Assembly: GCA_949283255.1 (NCBI GenBank)
Contig: CASDRS010000013.1
Location: 1-64,000, forward strand
DNA from: an uncultured bacterium
GTDB taxonomy: Bacteria > Cyanobacteriota > Vampirovibrionia > Gastranaerophilales > Gastranaerophilaceae
Length of the DNA: 64,000 nt
Reading direction: 5' to 3'
Positions 43,099 through 52,800 of the stretch are shown piece by piece. The notes beneath the pieces were generated by a model, which saw only the letters and a list, made by a program, of their open reading frames with translations, did no database searches and was not told the origin of the DNA. Within the stretch, counting starts at the first letter, position 1. Each line of letters begins with the position of its first letter. Both the position numbers and the translations under genes were made by a program.

Positions 43099-45240
43099 AT
43101 GGCAAGAATCAGAAGAAGCGATATTTACGCATCAGAAAAAGAAATTGCAAGAGCAAATATGGCAAGACGCAAAAACAATAAAAGTTCGTTTTGGGCAAAC
43201 TTTAGAACTCTTGTAATGTTTTTTGTAATATGTGCACTGGCAGGTATAGCAGCATTTGAATTATATCTGTCATCACTTCCGCCTATCAAGAATTTGGAAG
43301 GGTTCAAACCAAATATAGTAACACAATTTTATTCACACGATGGTGAAATAATTAAGACATTCACAGCATACACATCAACAAAAATAACCTTAGCTGATGT
43401 GCCGGATGATTTTAAAAATGCGCTTATCGCAACAGAAGATAAAAACTTCTATACACACCACGGATATGATCTCTCAGGTCTTGCAAGATCAACAGTCCAA
43501 AATATATTGGCAGGCCACGTAGTTCAAGGTGCCAGCACTATAACTCAACAACTTGCAAGAATCTTATTCCTCTCAAATGAAAAAACTTTTGACAGAAAGA
43601 TAAAAGAAATAATTATTGCCTCTAGAATTGAAAAAACAATTTCTAAAGACAAAATTCTTGAAATGTACATGAATAATGTTTACTTAGGTTCAGGGGCATA
43701 CGGCGTAGAGAGTGCAGCTCAAACATACTTCAACAAAAAATTAAAGAACTGTACACTTCCTGAATTGGCGCTTATCGCAGGATTGCCACAAGCACCTTCA
43801 GTATACTCTCCATTTAACAACATGGATCTTGCAATCCAAAGAAGGAACCAAGTTCTTACTCGTATGTATAAAATGAAATACATTACAGAAGAACAATACA
43901 ATCAGGCAAAAGAAGCAAAAGTTCACCTGACAAGTGTTCCAAGATTTTATACAACAAACAAAGCCCCATATTTTACCGATTATGTAATGAAAGAATTGGA
44001 AAAACTAGGCTTTGATGAAACAGATATCTCACAAGGCGGATACAAAATCGTAACGACACTTGATTATAAAACACAAGAGAAGTTAAACGAAGCAATTCTA
44101 AAGAATTTGCGTAACTATGGTCTAACCCGTGCGAACCAGCAGGCTGCAGTATTCTCATTCTCACCTATTGATGGAAGAATTCTTGCATACGCAGGCGGAA
44201 AAGATTATACTCAATCTCAATACGACAGAGTACAAGCAATTCGTCCTGCAGGTTCAGCGTTCAAACCATTTGTATATGCAGCCGCACTTGAACACGGAAT
44301 AACCCCTAACGATTTGATTGAAGATGCACCTATCAAAATAGGTGACTGGTCTCCAAAGAATTACGGGTCAAGATATAGAGGCAAAATTCCTGTATACACA
44401 GCATTGATGGTATCATCAAACGTATGTGCTGTAAGATTAATTAAAGAAGTCGGAATCAGAGCCGTAATCCAAACAGCAAGAATGTTAGGAATAACAACTC
44501 CACTTGAATACGACTACACAATTGCCTTAGGCTCAAACGGAAGCAAATTGTTTGAATTAACAAGAGCATACGGAGCATTTGCAAACGGAGGTTATGTCGT
44601 TCAGCCTTACGCTATCGAAAGAATAGAAACCTCCAGAGGAAAAGTCGTATATAGAGCACCTAAAACAAAAGTCTCAAGACAATTGAGTTTGAAAACAGCT
44701 GCAGAAATGACCGCAATGTTAAAAACAGTAATCACAAACGGTACAGGACGAGCAGCAAATATCGGTGTTCCTTGTGCTGGTAAGACCGGTACTACAGACG
44801 ATTATAAAGATGCAAGTTTTGTAGGTTACACTCCAAATATCGTAACAGGTGTATGGGTTGGTAACGATGACAACACAACAACCAGATCAATACAAGGTGG
44901 TAGTGTTCCGGCACTTATATGGAGAGATGTAATGAAAGTTGCAACTCAAAAATACGGCAAAGTAGATTTCAATTATCCGGAAATAAAACTTGTACCATCA
45001 TATTTGCTAAAACAAAATGAGAAACAGACAAAAACAATTGAATCAGAAACAGCTATAGAAGACGGAATACCTGTGAGTGACACAATACCTCAACAACCTG
45101 TAACAAAACCTGCAACAACTCCAGCAGAAGCTGTTCAGAATTACAAACGTCAATCACAATCTGCCCCTGTACCAACAACAACTGAAACCAGGGCACCAAT
45201 TCCGCAAATACCTATGGCAACACCGGAGAGCGTAAGATAA
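43099..45240 (+). CDS. Bifunctional class A penicillin-binding protein (PBP1A-like)
   Basis: 713 residues. A basic cytoplasmic tail and one membrane helix (TLVMFFVICALAGIAAFELYL) lead to a glycosyltransferase domain with catalytic EDKNFYTHHG, GASTITQQLARIL and RIEKTISKDKILEMYMN. The transpeptidase domain has the active-site Ser in AGSAFKPF (S-x-x-K), the SSN triad in MVSSNVCAV and KTGTTDDYKDA. It polymerises and crosslinks peptidoglycan. The C-terminal 70 residues are Pro/Thr/Gln-rich, probably disordered. Its stop overlaps the start of rnhC. Confidence 0.95.
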   Translation: MARIRRSDIYASEKEIARANMARRKNNKSSFWANFRTLVMFFVICALAGIAAFELYLSSLPPIKNLEGFKPNIVTQFYSHDGEIIKTFTAYTSTKITLADVPDDFKNALIATEDKNFYTHHGYDLSGLARSTVQNILAGHVVQGASTITQQLARILFLSNEKTFDRKIKEIIIASRIEKTISKDKILEMYMNNVYLGSGAYGVESAAQTYFNKKLKNCTLPELALIAGLPQAPSVYSPFNNMDLAIQRRNQVLTRMYKMKYITEEQYNQAKEAKVHLTSVPRFYTTNKAPYFTDYVMKELEKLGFDETDISQGGYKIVTTLDYKTQEKLNEAILKNLRNYGLTRANQQAAVFSFSPIDGRILAYAGGKDYTQSQYDRVQAIRPAGSAFKPFVYAAALEHGITPNDLIEDAPIKIGDWSPKNYGSRYRGKIPVYTALMVSSNVCAVRLIKEVGIRAVIQTARMLGITTPLEYDYTIALGSNGSKLFELTRAYGAFANGGYVVQPYAIERIETSRGKVVYRAPKTKVSRQLSLKTAAEMTAMLKTVITNGTGRAANIGVPCAGKTGTTDDYKDASFVGYTPNIVTGVWVGNDDNTTTRSIQGGSVPALIWRDVMKVATQKYGKVDFNYPEIKLVPSYLLKQNEKQTKTIESETAIEDGIPVSDTIPQQPVTKPATTPAEAVQNYKRQSQSAPVPTTTETRAPIPQIPMATPESVR

Positions 45241-45872
45241 TGTCAGAATACATAACCCACATAGGGACTGATGAATCGGGCAAGGGAGACTTTTTTGGAC
45301 CGCTTGTCATTGCCGGAGTTATGGTTGATGAGAAAGCTGCCAAGATGTTTATTGAAGCTGGGATTAAGGATAGTAAAAAAGTTACGGATAAAAAAATACT
45401 TACTCTTGAACCGCTCATCAAACAAAATTCTGTATATTCAGTTGTTCCTATATCTAACGGGAAATATAATGAGCTTTACAAAAACATCAAAAATCTGAAT
45501 AAACTTCTTGCTTGGGGGCATGCCAGAGTTATTGAGAACGTATTAGAACAAAAGACATGTGAATACGCTCTATCCGATCAGTTTGGAGATGAAAGTTTAA
45601 TCAAATCAGCATTAATGAAAAGGGGTCAGAGCATACGACTTGAGCAAATGGTAAGAGCAGAAAGCGATGTTGCAGTTGCAGCCGCATCCATTCTTGCAAG
45701 AGCTACATTTGTCCACAAAATTCAAGAGATGGAAAATAAATACGGGCTAAAATTTCCAAAAGGTTGTGCTCCACAAGTAAAAGATGTTGCAAGAGAGTTT
45801 ATTGCAAAGTATGGAAAAGAACGTTTAGCTGAAGTTTGCAAAACTCATTTTAAAACATATAACGAAGTATAA
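45240..45872 (+). CDS. rnhC: Ribonuclease HIII-like
   Basis: 210 residues. The active-site block GTDESGKGDFFGP is the RNase HIII form (DESGKGD) rather than HII, and other acidic positions are in IKDSKKVTDKK, LSDQFGDES and AESDVAVAAASILARA. It degrades RNA in RNA-DNA hybrids. It lacks the N-terminal TBP-like substrate-binding domain of Bacillus RNase HIII (about 90 residues), so is a minimal version. Translation is coupled to the PBP gene by a TAATG overlap. Confidence 0.92.
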   Translation: MSEYITHIGTDESGKGDFFGPLVIAGVMVDEKAAKMFIEAGIKDSKKVTDKKILTLEPLIKQNSVYSVVPISNGKYNELYKNIKNLNKLLAWGHARVIENVLEQKTCEYALSDQFGDESLIKSALMKRGQSIRLEQMVRAESDVAVAAASILARATFVHKIQEMENKYGLKFPKGCAPQVKDVAREFIAKYGKERLAEVCKTHFKTYNEV

Positions 45873-45876
45873 AAGC

Positions 45877-47061
45877 TTATTCTACTTTTCCTTTGGTAGT
45901 AAATCCTGTTTTTACAACATTTTTCCCAAATTTTGCTTCCAATTTATCCAAACATTTTGCAAGATTTTTATGTTTTGAATCAACTTCTTCATCAGTGAAC
46001 AGGAACAACTGCTCTTCACTATCTAAAGTAATATTTTCAAGCATAATCCCCGAACTGCGATACAAGATAGCAGGATTAAATATCCGCTCTAACAATTCAA
46101 AAGCCACATCAGAAATTATCCACTCATAACAAGTAGGTTTTTGCAAGATTTTCTTTTCGACAAAAACTCTAAAATCTTTTGTTCTGAGCATAACTCCAAC
46201 TGTAGAACACTTTGCACCAAGCCTCCTCAACTTTGCACACCCTTTATGTATATGATAATTTATAGCATCTTTTATAAAATTAATATCAGAAGTAAAAGTT
46301 CCTAAAGCACAAGTATTTTGAATTGATTTTGGAGGCTTAACCTTATCACTCACCGGAGAAACCGTCTCCCCGAGCAATTCGTGTTTCATCTCTAATGCCT
46401 TAATACCAATAGATTTTCTTAACCATTCATCAGACTGTGAAACAAGCTCGTAAGCATTAAGTATTCCAGATTTATGAAAGAAAACCGTAAGATTTCTACC
46501 AATCCCCCAAACCTCTTCAATCATAGTCTTTTTTAACTCTTCTTTTGCAAAACGAGGATTTATAACATAAACTCCGTTACTACTCTTTTTAGCCTTATCA
46601 GAAGCCAACTTTGCAAGAGTTTTAGAAGAACTCAACCCTATAGAAACAGGAATATCCAATTCATCTTTTATCTTTTTCCTGATAAATTCGGCTAAATCAA
46701 CATATTCCATCTTATAAAGCCTTCTCAAACCCGTCAAATCAACAAAAGCTTCATCTATAGAATAAACCTCTACCAAGGGTGAAAACGATTTCAACATTTC
46801 CATAACTTTAGCAGACACAGACGCATACAGCTCGTGGTTTGCAACAATGTATATTCCTTTTGGGTGTTCCTTCTTAGCCATAAAAAGAGGTTCTCCCATT
46901 CTTATTCCCATAGCCTTAGCTTCCTTTGCTCTGGAAACAACACATCCGTCTTTATTGGATATGACACAAACAGGCTTACCTTTAAGCTCAGGATTTACCT
47001 TTTGCTCACAGGAAACAAAAAATGAATCACAATCCACTAATGCTATAACATTCTTGGCCAT
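45877..47061 (-). CDS. Y-family DNA polymerase (UmuC/DinB type)
   Basis: 394 residues. Polymerase motifs are DCDSFFVSCEQ (metal Asp near residue 8), SRAKEAKAMGIRMGEP and the catalytic VYSIDEAFVDLTG; the fingers/thumb helix-hairpin-helix is GIGRNLTVFFHKSGI, and a little-finger domain follows. MGEP and the absence of a beta-clamp tail at the very end favour UmuC over DinB. It carries out translesion synthesis. No umuD and no obvious LexA box adjoin it. No Shine-Dalgarno exists: TTGACT-16-TATACT places the start point on the A of the ATG at 47061. Confidence 0.9.
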   Translation of the reverse strand: MAKNVIALVDCDSFFVSCEQKVNPELKGKPVCVISNKDGCVVSRAKEAKAMGIRMGEPLFMAKKEHPKGIYIVANHELYASVSAKVMEMLKSFSPLVEVYSIDEAFVDLTGLRRLYKMEYVDLAEFIRKKIKDELDIPVSIGLSSSKTLAKLASDKAKKSSNGVYVINPRFAKEELKKTMIEEVWGIGRNLTVFFHKSGILNAYELVSQSDEWLRKSIGIKALEMKHELLGETVSPVSDKVKPPKSIQNTCALGTFTSDINFIKDAINYHIHKGCAKLRRLGAKCSTVGVMLRTKDFRVFVEKKILQKPTCYEWIISDVAFELLERIFNPAILYRSSGIMLENITLDSEEQLFLFTDEEVDSKHKNLAKCLDKLEAKFGKNVVKTGFTTKGKVE

Positions 47062-47067
47062 AATAAA

Positions 47068-47095
47068 AGTATAGACCATTTAAGATTATAGTCAA
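47068..47095 (-). promoter_or_regulatory. Leaderless promoter of the Y-family polymerase
   Basis: On the minus strand: TTGACT (47095-47090), 16-nt spacer, TATACT (47073-47068), six bases, then ATG. An overlapping TATAAT (47090-47085) would place another start point at an in-frame ATG at 47079. Confidence 0.7.
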
Positions 47096-47106
47096 GAATA
47101 TTCTCC

Positions 47107-49482
47107 CTATTGCGCGCCCTCTATTAACTTTTTAATTAAAGCGAAAGTTTTAGGAAAATATTTTGCAATAGTATATTCAGACTTTGAATGTCCTGTTGTC
47201 AGAAGCGAATAAGATTCCGCAACCATCTCAAATATATGAGTTGTACAATATGAATGATCACCTTCTTTAAATGGGTCATCAGATTTATTAAACGCCTCTA
47301 ATTCTTCTTTAAATACAGCCTCTAACTCTTTATTTTCAGGAGTTTGTACATCATAGAAAGTATGTCCGACTTCATGCGCCAATGTTCTTGTCAACTTGCT
47401 ACCAGCCAGAACATCAGAATTGAGCATAATAGTATTTTTTTGCGGGTCATAATATCCATTTACATTTTGAGGGTTTGTACTTCCAACATCTGAAAAGACG
47501 CCAAATTTTATACCTTTTTCGGCAATTCTATATAACACATTTGCATCAGCACTAAATAATATTTTCTGCAAATTTTCATTTATGCCTTTCAAATTAATTG
47601 TATAACTTTTACCGTCTTTCTCGATAGAAATTGTATCTTTGCCCCTCTGCACGGTATACGTTTTTCCGTTTGAAGTCTCAATATATTTATTGTTAGAAAT
47701 TACCTGTTTATTATTTTGATAAATCATATTCCCAACATCAGACTTTGAAACATCAAATTTCGAAATTTGATCATATTTAAGCTTGTCATCCTCAAATGCA
47801 GCTTTTAAAGTTTCTTTGTAAAGTTCCTCTTTTTTCTCAGGAGAAATTCCTTCACCAAAGATAACACCACCCATATGCGGAACAAGTTTAGAAATCATAT
47901 CCTTCGATATCAATTTTTTATCATAAGCATTCAACATTTCATCCATTAAATTCTTCCCCGTTAACTGCTCATATTTTTTGCACAGAGAATAAAAATTAAA
48001 ATCACTACCGACAATGCCAACATCACCTATCAAGTCATTTGCACCCTTAAAATCACCCATTAGCAATTTTTCAAGGAATGCATCTTCTCTATTTTCTTTT
48101 TGAACAGTTTGATTATTTCCACTTTGAAGAGTAGTCGTAATCTCATTTCCGTTTACAACTTTTGTAATCTTAGTCTTACCATCTTTTGAATAAATAACTT
48201 TGGTATCTTCCGATACATAATTTCTGCCCTTAGCTGTATCAAAATCCATCACATACTGTCCATTTGCGTATTTGATAGTATAATCCCTGTTATTTCTAAG
48301 CCCACCTGATGCATAATTCAACATATCAGCTCTTACAGCTTCAGGCAACGCAGGTAATTTTTCACCGGATTCATTTTTTATTATAGGATTAATTTTCAAC
48401 TTATTATTAACCATATCCAACGAAAAATCTTCACCAAGCTTTGCTCCTGAATTTAATAATTTCATTAACATTTGCTTTTCGCTATCGGTAAACTTAATTG
48501 GATTATTTATTTCTTTCAGGTTACTCTCAATTAAATTTGGAGTTTTAGGCTCCTTGGTTGAAATTTTGAAATCTTTGAGATTTCCATTTTCATCATATTT
48601 ACACTTTAAAGAAATTGAATTCGGCAACCCTTTATTAACCGTAATATCTTCTAATTTATCGTTTTTATAAGTAAATTCAGCTCTACCCATCTGACGAATA
48701 AGAGTATTGCTGCTGTCATAAAATTCTCGATCAACAACGTTACTATTATTGTATCTACGAACTTCACCTAACTCTTCACCTTCATCATCGTAAAGCATAG
48801 TCTCTCTATAACTACCTAATGTATTCCAATGACCCTCACCATCTCCAATTGCGCTAACATCAGACTCATACGCCAAAAGATGCCCTGCAGCATCATACCT
48901 CCTTTTGCTGCCATCCGTGCCATCTACGTCGTAATAAGTCTTACCATCTTTCTTTATAACCTTAACACTCTCATCCAGCCCAATTTGAAGTGCCACATTT
49001 TTGGGAAGATTTGGATTTTTCGCCAATTGTCTCTGCTCATACTCTTTACCGGATTGCTCGCTTTTTTCATCATCTATCTTGATAAGCGCCTCAAAAAATT
49101 GTTTTACATCAGAAGTTCTAACACCTGCCAAATCCGGATGAGCCTTAATATAAGCTGCTATTTTTTTATCATCGAGCTCAAATCTGCCTTCGTCCATAAT
49201 TAAATAACCTTGAGCCTCTTGATATTCCTGTATACGTCTTTGTTCATCGGTTAAAGCTTCAGTTTTACCTTCAACATAAGTTTCAAGCTTACGCAAAAAT
49301 GATGCATCTATATTAAAAACAGCACTCGAGTTTATTGAACTATCAGCATTCCCGTCCAACTTATCAATATGACTAAACAGATTAAGAAACGCCTTATTAT
49401 CCCCATATCTCTGCTTTATATCCTCCAGAGTAACATTATTAAAAATCATATATAATCTGCTTAAGCTTGGTGTATTTTCCAT
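47107..49482 (-). CDS. Large protein with lethal-factor-like metallopeptidase end
   Basis: 791 residues. N terminus: helical, with an EF-hand-like DKLDGNADSSIN (about 40-51). Middle: repeated beta units of MORN/RHS style (YDVDGTDGSKRRYDAAGHLL, GSYRETMLYDDEGEELGEV, VDREFYDSSNTLIRQMG) and a duplicated K-I/L-N-P and G-R-N-Y module. C terminus: LAHEVGHTFYDV (HExxH at about 704-708) and FEMVAESYSLL about 45 residues later, the gluzincin second-Glu helix seen in ATLF-like/M34 peptidases. No signal peptide. GGAG precedes the ATG. It could be a secreted effector or toxin-like protease, but export and target are unknown. Confidence 0.72.
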   Translation of the reverse strand: MENTPSLSRLYMIFNNVTLEDIKQRYGDNKAFLNLFSHIDKLDGNADSSINSSAVFNIDASFLRKLETYVEGKTEALTDEQRRIQEYQEAQGYLIMDEGRFELDDKKIAAYIKAHPDLAGVRTSDVKQFFEALIKIDDEKSEQSGKEYEQRQLAKNPNLPKNVALQIGLDESVKVIKKDGKTYYDVDGTDGSKRRYDAAGHLLAYESDVSAIGDGEGHWNTLGSYRETMLYDDEGEELGEVRRYNNSNVVDREFYDSSNTLIRQMGRAEFTYKNDKLEDITVNKGLPNSISLKCKYDENGNLKDFKISTKEPKTPNLIESNLKEINNPIKFTDSEKQMLMKLLNSGAKLGEDFSLDMVNNKLKINPIIKNESGEKLPALPEAVRADMLNYASGGLRNNRDYTIKYANGQYVMDFDTAKGRNYVSEDTKVIYSKDGKTKITKVVNGNEITTTLQSGNNQTVQKENREDAFLEKLLMGDFKGANDLIGDVGIVGSDFNFYSLCKKYEQLTGKNLMDEMLNAYDKKLISKDMISKLVPHMGGVIFGEGISPEKKEELYKETLKAAFEDDKLKYDQISKFDVSKSDVGNMIYQNNKQVISNNKYIETSNGKTYTVQRGKDTISIEKDGKSYTINLKGINENLQKILFSADANVLYRIAEKGIKFGVFSDVGSTNPQNVNGYYDPQKNTIMLNSDVLAGSKLTRTLAHEVGHTFYDVQTPENKELEAVFKEELEAFNKSDDPFKEGDHSYCTTHIFEMVAESYSLLTTGHSKSEYTIAKYFPKTFALIKKLIEGAQ

Positions 49483-49569
49483 AAAAAATCTCCGTTTAAC
49501 TAACCTTCATTGGTATTATTTACGGAGATTAAATTATATTTCTTTAAATACTTTACAAAAAATTTACAA

Positions 49570-49610
49570 AAAAAATCCACTCGCAAATTTTATTTTTGAG
49601 TGGATTTTTT
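49570..49610. terminator. Terminator of aspS
   Basis: A 13-bp stem (AAAAAATCCACTC / GAGTGGATTTTTT) with a 15-nt loop lies just 3' of aspS (minus strand). Confidence 0.88.
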
Positions 49611-49615
49611 ATAAC

Positions 49616-51397
49616 TTACTTATTTACGTGAGCTGTACTTTTCAAGTGAAGTTCTCTTAACTGTTGTAATGACGCTTCACCAGGCGCATCACTCATCAAA
49701 TCCTTAGCTCCGGAATTCTTAGGGAATGCAATTACATCACGGATAGAATCAGTACGAGCTAGCAAAGCAACAAGTCTATCCAAACCAATTGCCAAACCTG
49801 CATGAGGCGGAGTACCATACTGAAGTGCATTAACCATAAATCCGAATTTTTCTTTAGCTTCTTCTTCTGTCAAACCTAAAGCCTTGAATACAGCTGCTTG
49901 AACTTCAGAAGAGTGAATTCTTACACTGCCGCCGCCAAGCTCTGTACCGTTATAAACGATATCATAAGCGATTGACTTAACATTACCCAAATCACCTGAT
50001 TTAAGCTTGTCCAAATCCTCAATACAAGGAGATGTGAACGGGTGGTGCATTGCCATAAATCTGCCTTCTTCATCGCTCCATTCAAACATCGGGAAGTCAA
50101 CTACCCAAAGCAAATTATGTTTACTTTCATCGATTAAATTTAATGACTTACCAAAATGAAGTCTCAATCTGCCCATAATGTCATAAACTAATTTTGGCTT
50201 ATCAGCAACGAAGAAAATTATATCTCCGGCTTGAGCCCCTGCTCTTTCTTGAATACGTTTTGCCTGATCTTCAGTTACAAATTTCAATACAGGAGATTTA
50301 GCAGTTCCGTCTTCGTTATAAATAATATTAGCTAAAGCTTTTGCACCAAATGATACTGCAAGCTTCGTAATATCATCAATATCTTTTCTTGAATACTTAG
50401 CTCCGCCAGGGATTCTGATACCTCTTACGATACCACCGTTTTGAAGCGTCTTTTTAACAATTTCAAAATTAGACTCAAGAATAATATCACCGATATCAAA
50501 TAGCTCTAACCCAAAACGAGTATCAGGCTTGTCAGAGCCGTATCTATCCATAGCTTCTTGCCAAGGCATTTGAATAAACGGAGGCTTAACTTCAACTCCT
50601 GCTGCCTTAAATGTTTCAACAATTAGGCCTTCAACACATTTAATAACATCCTGTTGTTCAACAAATGACATTTCCAAGTCAATTTGTGTAAATTCAGGTT
50701 GTCTGTCAGCTCTCAAATCTTCGTCTCTAAAACATTTAGCTATCTGGTAATATCTTTCAATACCGCCTACCATAAGCAGCTGCTTAAAGATTTGAGGTGA
50801 TTGAGGAAGAGCATAAAACTTACCTTCTTGAACTCTTGAAGGAACCAAATAATCTCTTGCGCCTTCAGGAGTAGTCTTAATCAAAATTGGAGTTTCAACT
50901 TCCATAAAATCTTCACTGTTTAAATAGCTTCTAGCAGCTTGACATATCTTATGACGCAATTTCAAGTTATTCAACATAGATTCACGTCTTATATCAAGAT
51001 ATCTGTATTTAAGTCTTACATCTTCAGAAACATTTTCATCATCAAGAACAAACGGTAAAACCTTTGCAGTTGAAAGTATTTCTAAGCTTTCAGGATACAT
51101 TTCAACTTGTCCTGTAGCATATTTTTCATTATAAGTTTCTTCAGGTCTTCTTGTAACTTTACCTTTTACGGTAATAACATATTCCGTTTTAACCTTTTCC
51201 ATAATTTTGTGAACTTCAGGGTTAATCTGCGGGTTTGTAACAATCTGGAAAAATCCGCTTCTATCTCTTAATTCAACAAACAAAATACCGCCAAGGTCAC
51301 GAATAGTAGAAACCCAACCTGACAGAGTAACTTCTTGATTAATATTACTTAAATTTAACTCTCCGCAATTGTGCGATTTCATCTTTGTTCTTATCAT
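49616..51397 (-). CDS. aspS: Aspartyl-tRNA synthetase
   Basis: 593 residues, the bacterial length, including the GAD insert. Order: OB-fold anticodon domain (VTLSGWVSTIRDLGGILFVE), class II motif 1 (SEDFMEVETPIL), motif 2 (FRDEDLRADRQPEFTQIDLE), GAD domain (about 290-415) and motif 3 (GLAIGLDRLVALL). The Leu in RDLGG matches the E. coli-type discriminating enzyme, hinting that this AspRS charges only tRNA-Asp; this one residue is not proof. AGGAAGAGAAA precedes the ATG. A terminator follows. Confidence 0.97.
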   Translation of the reverse strand: MIRTKMKSHNCGELNLSNINQEVTLSGWVSTIRDLGGILFVELRDRSGFFQIVTNPQINPEVHKIMEKVKTEYVITVKGKVTRRPEETYNEKYATGQVEMYPESLEILSTAKVLPFVLDDENVSEDVRLKYRYLDIRRESMLNNLKLRHKICQAARSYLNSEDFMEVETPILIKTTPEGARDYLVPSRVQEGKFYALPQSPQIFKQLLMVGGIERYYQIAKCFRDEDLRADRQPEFTQIDLEMSFVEQQDVIKCVEGLIVETFKAAGVEVKPPFIQMPWQEAMDRYGSDKPDTRFGLELFDIGDIILESNFEIVKKTLQNGGIVRGIRIPGGAKYSRKDIDDITKLAVSFGAKALANIIYNEDGTAKSPVLKFVTEDQAKRIQERAGAQAGDIIFFVADKPKLVYDIMGRLRLHFGKSLNLIDESKHNLLWVVDFPMFEWSDEEGRFMAMHHPFTSPCIEDLDKLKSGDLGNVKSIAYDIVYNGTELGGGSVRIHSSEVQAAVFKALGLTEEEAKEKFGFMVNALQYGTPPHAGLAIGLDRLVALLARTDSIRDVIAFPKNSGAKDLMSDAPGEASLQQLRELHLKSTAHVNK

Positions 51398-51473
51398 TTT
51401 CTCTTCCTTTTATCTGTAAATGTCTAAATATATTGTAACAAAAACATAAAAAAGTAAACAGTTTTTTGTATTT

Positions 51474-52748
51474 TTATGAAAAATGGTAAACATCTTCAAG
51501 AATTGTACAAGTATAAGTTAAAACAACAAAGACATATATAAGATAAAAAGCCTTTACTCTGCCATAATTTACAAAAGCCCCGACATTTTGTCCAAACGAC
51601 ATAAAAAATAACGGGAAAACTGAAATCAAATATCTACCCTGAAAACCTCCGATTTTTGGGTTGTTAACAGGGTTCCAAGTACAAAATAAAGCTGTACATA
51701 TAATTATTAAAAACATAAATATCAACCCTAAAGATAAAATCCTATAAGATTTTCTTACTTTATATTCAGCTGGAATTAATAAAAAGCTCATAGAATAAAT
51801 TATCAAAGTAATTGTATAAATAGATAGTGGAAATCTTATATCTAACCAACCTAAAATTCCGATTGCACCCTTAGCCCAATAAAATGAACTTAAAACTATT
51901 GTTTTAAAAATCTTCATCAAAACACTAACCGGAGCAGTCTGTAATATCTCCTTTTGCAAAGCTACATCAGCATTTGGTCCTATCATTACATAATTATGAG
52001 AAGCCCATAGACCTCCAATGATTACGCTCAATAAAATAACCAAACCTGATATTATATATTTTCTTTTATCTTTTATTAAAAGCAATAAAAATGCAGGATA
52101 AATAAAACATCCTTTTAACAGAGATGCTAATATCGAAAATACCGTATATAAAGAAATTTCAGCCCCCGATAACTTCTGTTTCTTTTCGAATATAAGCTTA
52201 AACATATAAGCAAAAAACAAAAAAGCAAAAGAATTCACAAAACTATCAGCAGAAACTGACATTCCCTCATAAACGCTCATAGGTAAAAGAGCGAATAACA
52301 AAAACTGCCACTTAAATACAGGAGTTATTTTTATTGCAAGATAAATAAGAACTAGCCACATCAAAAGATTAAAAAATCTCGACAAATAAAACATTAGATA
52401 AGCATTTTTAAAAATACCGCCAACTTTAACTCCTAAAGCTGATGAAAGATACATCACGGATGAATATCCGCTAACTTGATGGAATTTATGAGTATATTCA
52501 ACGACACGCCATTTATATTCTGGCATATTTTGAACAATTTTGTCATACTCTGACATTTTTGGAGGAACTCGATTATAAAATACCCCGTTTGCCGTCTCTA
52601 TCGCACGATGAAAATGAGCATGTTCATCAGGTACTTTGAAAGGTGGCGTTAAAAACATAAATAACACGCCAAAAACAAATCCATAAATCAAAAATATCAA
52701 TTCAGGACGATTTATTAAATTTGAAAATAACCCTCTCAACTTCTCCAT
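51474..52748 (-). CDS. DUF2142 membrane protein
   Basis: 424 residues with about eleven transmembrane helices. The N-terminal periplasmic loop PPFKVPDEHAHFHRAIETANG (seen in part) is the DUF2142 signature and carries the Asp-Glu pair expected of GT-C-type glycosyltransferases. It probably transfers a sugar from a lipid-linked donor to a surface polymer; no polysaccharide cluster is nearby. No Shine-Dalgarno is evident; a weak TAAACT 6 nt before the ATG may be a leaderless -10 box. Confidence 0.82.
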   Translation of the reverse strand: MEKLRGLFSNLINRPELIFLIYGFVFGVLFMFLTPPFKVPDEHAHFHRAIETANGVFYNRVPPKMSEYDKIVQNMPEYKWRVVEYTHKFHQVSGYSSVMYLSSALGVKVGGIFKNAYLMFYLSRFFNLLMWLVLIYLAIKITPVFKWQFLLFALLPMSVYEGMSVSADSFVNSFAFLFFAYMFKLIFEKKQKLSGAEISLYTVFSILASLLKGCFIYPAFLLLLIKDKRKYIISGLVILLSVIIGGLWASHNYVMIGPNADVALQKEILQTAPVSVLMKIFKTIVLSSFYWAKGAIGILGWLDIRFPLSIYTITLIIYSMSFLLIPAEYKVRKSYRILSLGLIFMFLIIICTALFCTWNPVNNPKIGGFQGRYLISVFPLFFMSFGQNVGAFVNYGRVKAFYLIYVFVVLTYTCTILEDVYHFS

Positions 52749-52764
52749 ATTTTTAGTTTACCAC

Positions 52765-52795
52765 AAAAAAGGGGCTTTCAAAAAGCCCCTTTTTT
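52765..52795 (-). terminator. Terminator of the SPFH gene
   Basis: Perfect 14-bp stem (AAAAAAGGGGCTTT / AAAGCCCCTTTTTT, loop CAA) directly after the minus-strand SPFH gene, with T runs on both strands. Confidence 0.93.
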
Positions 52796-52800
52796 TTAAT

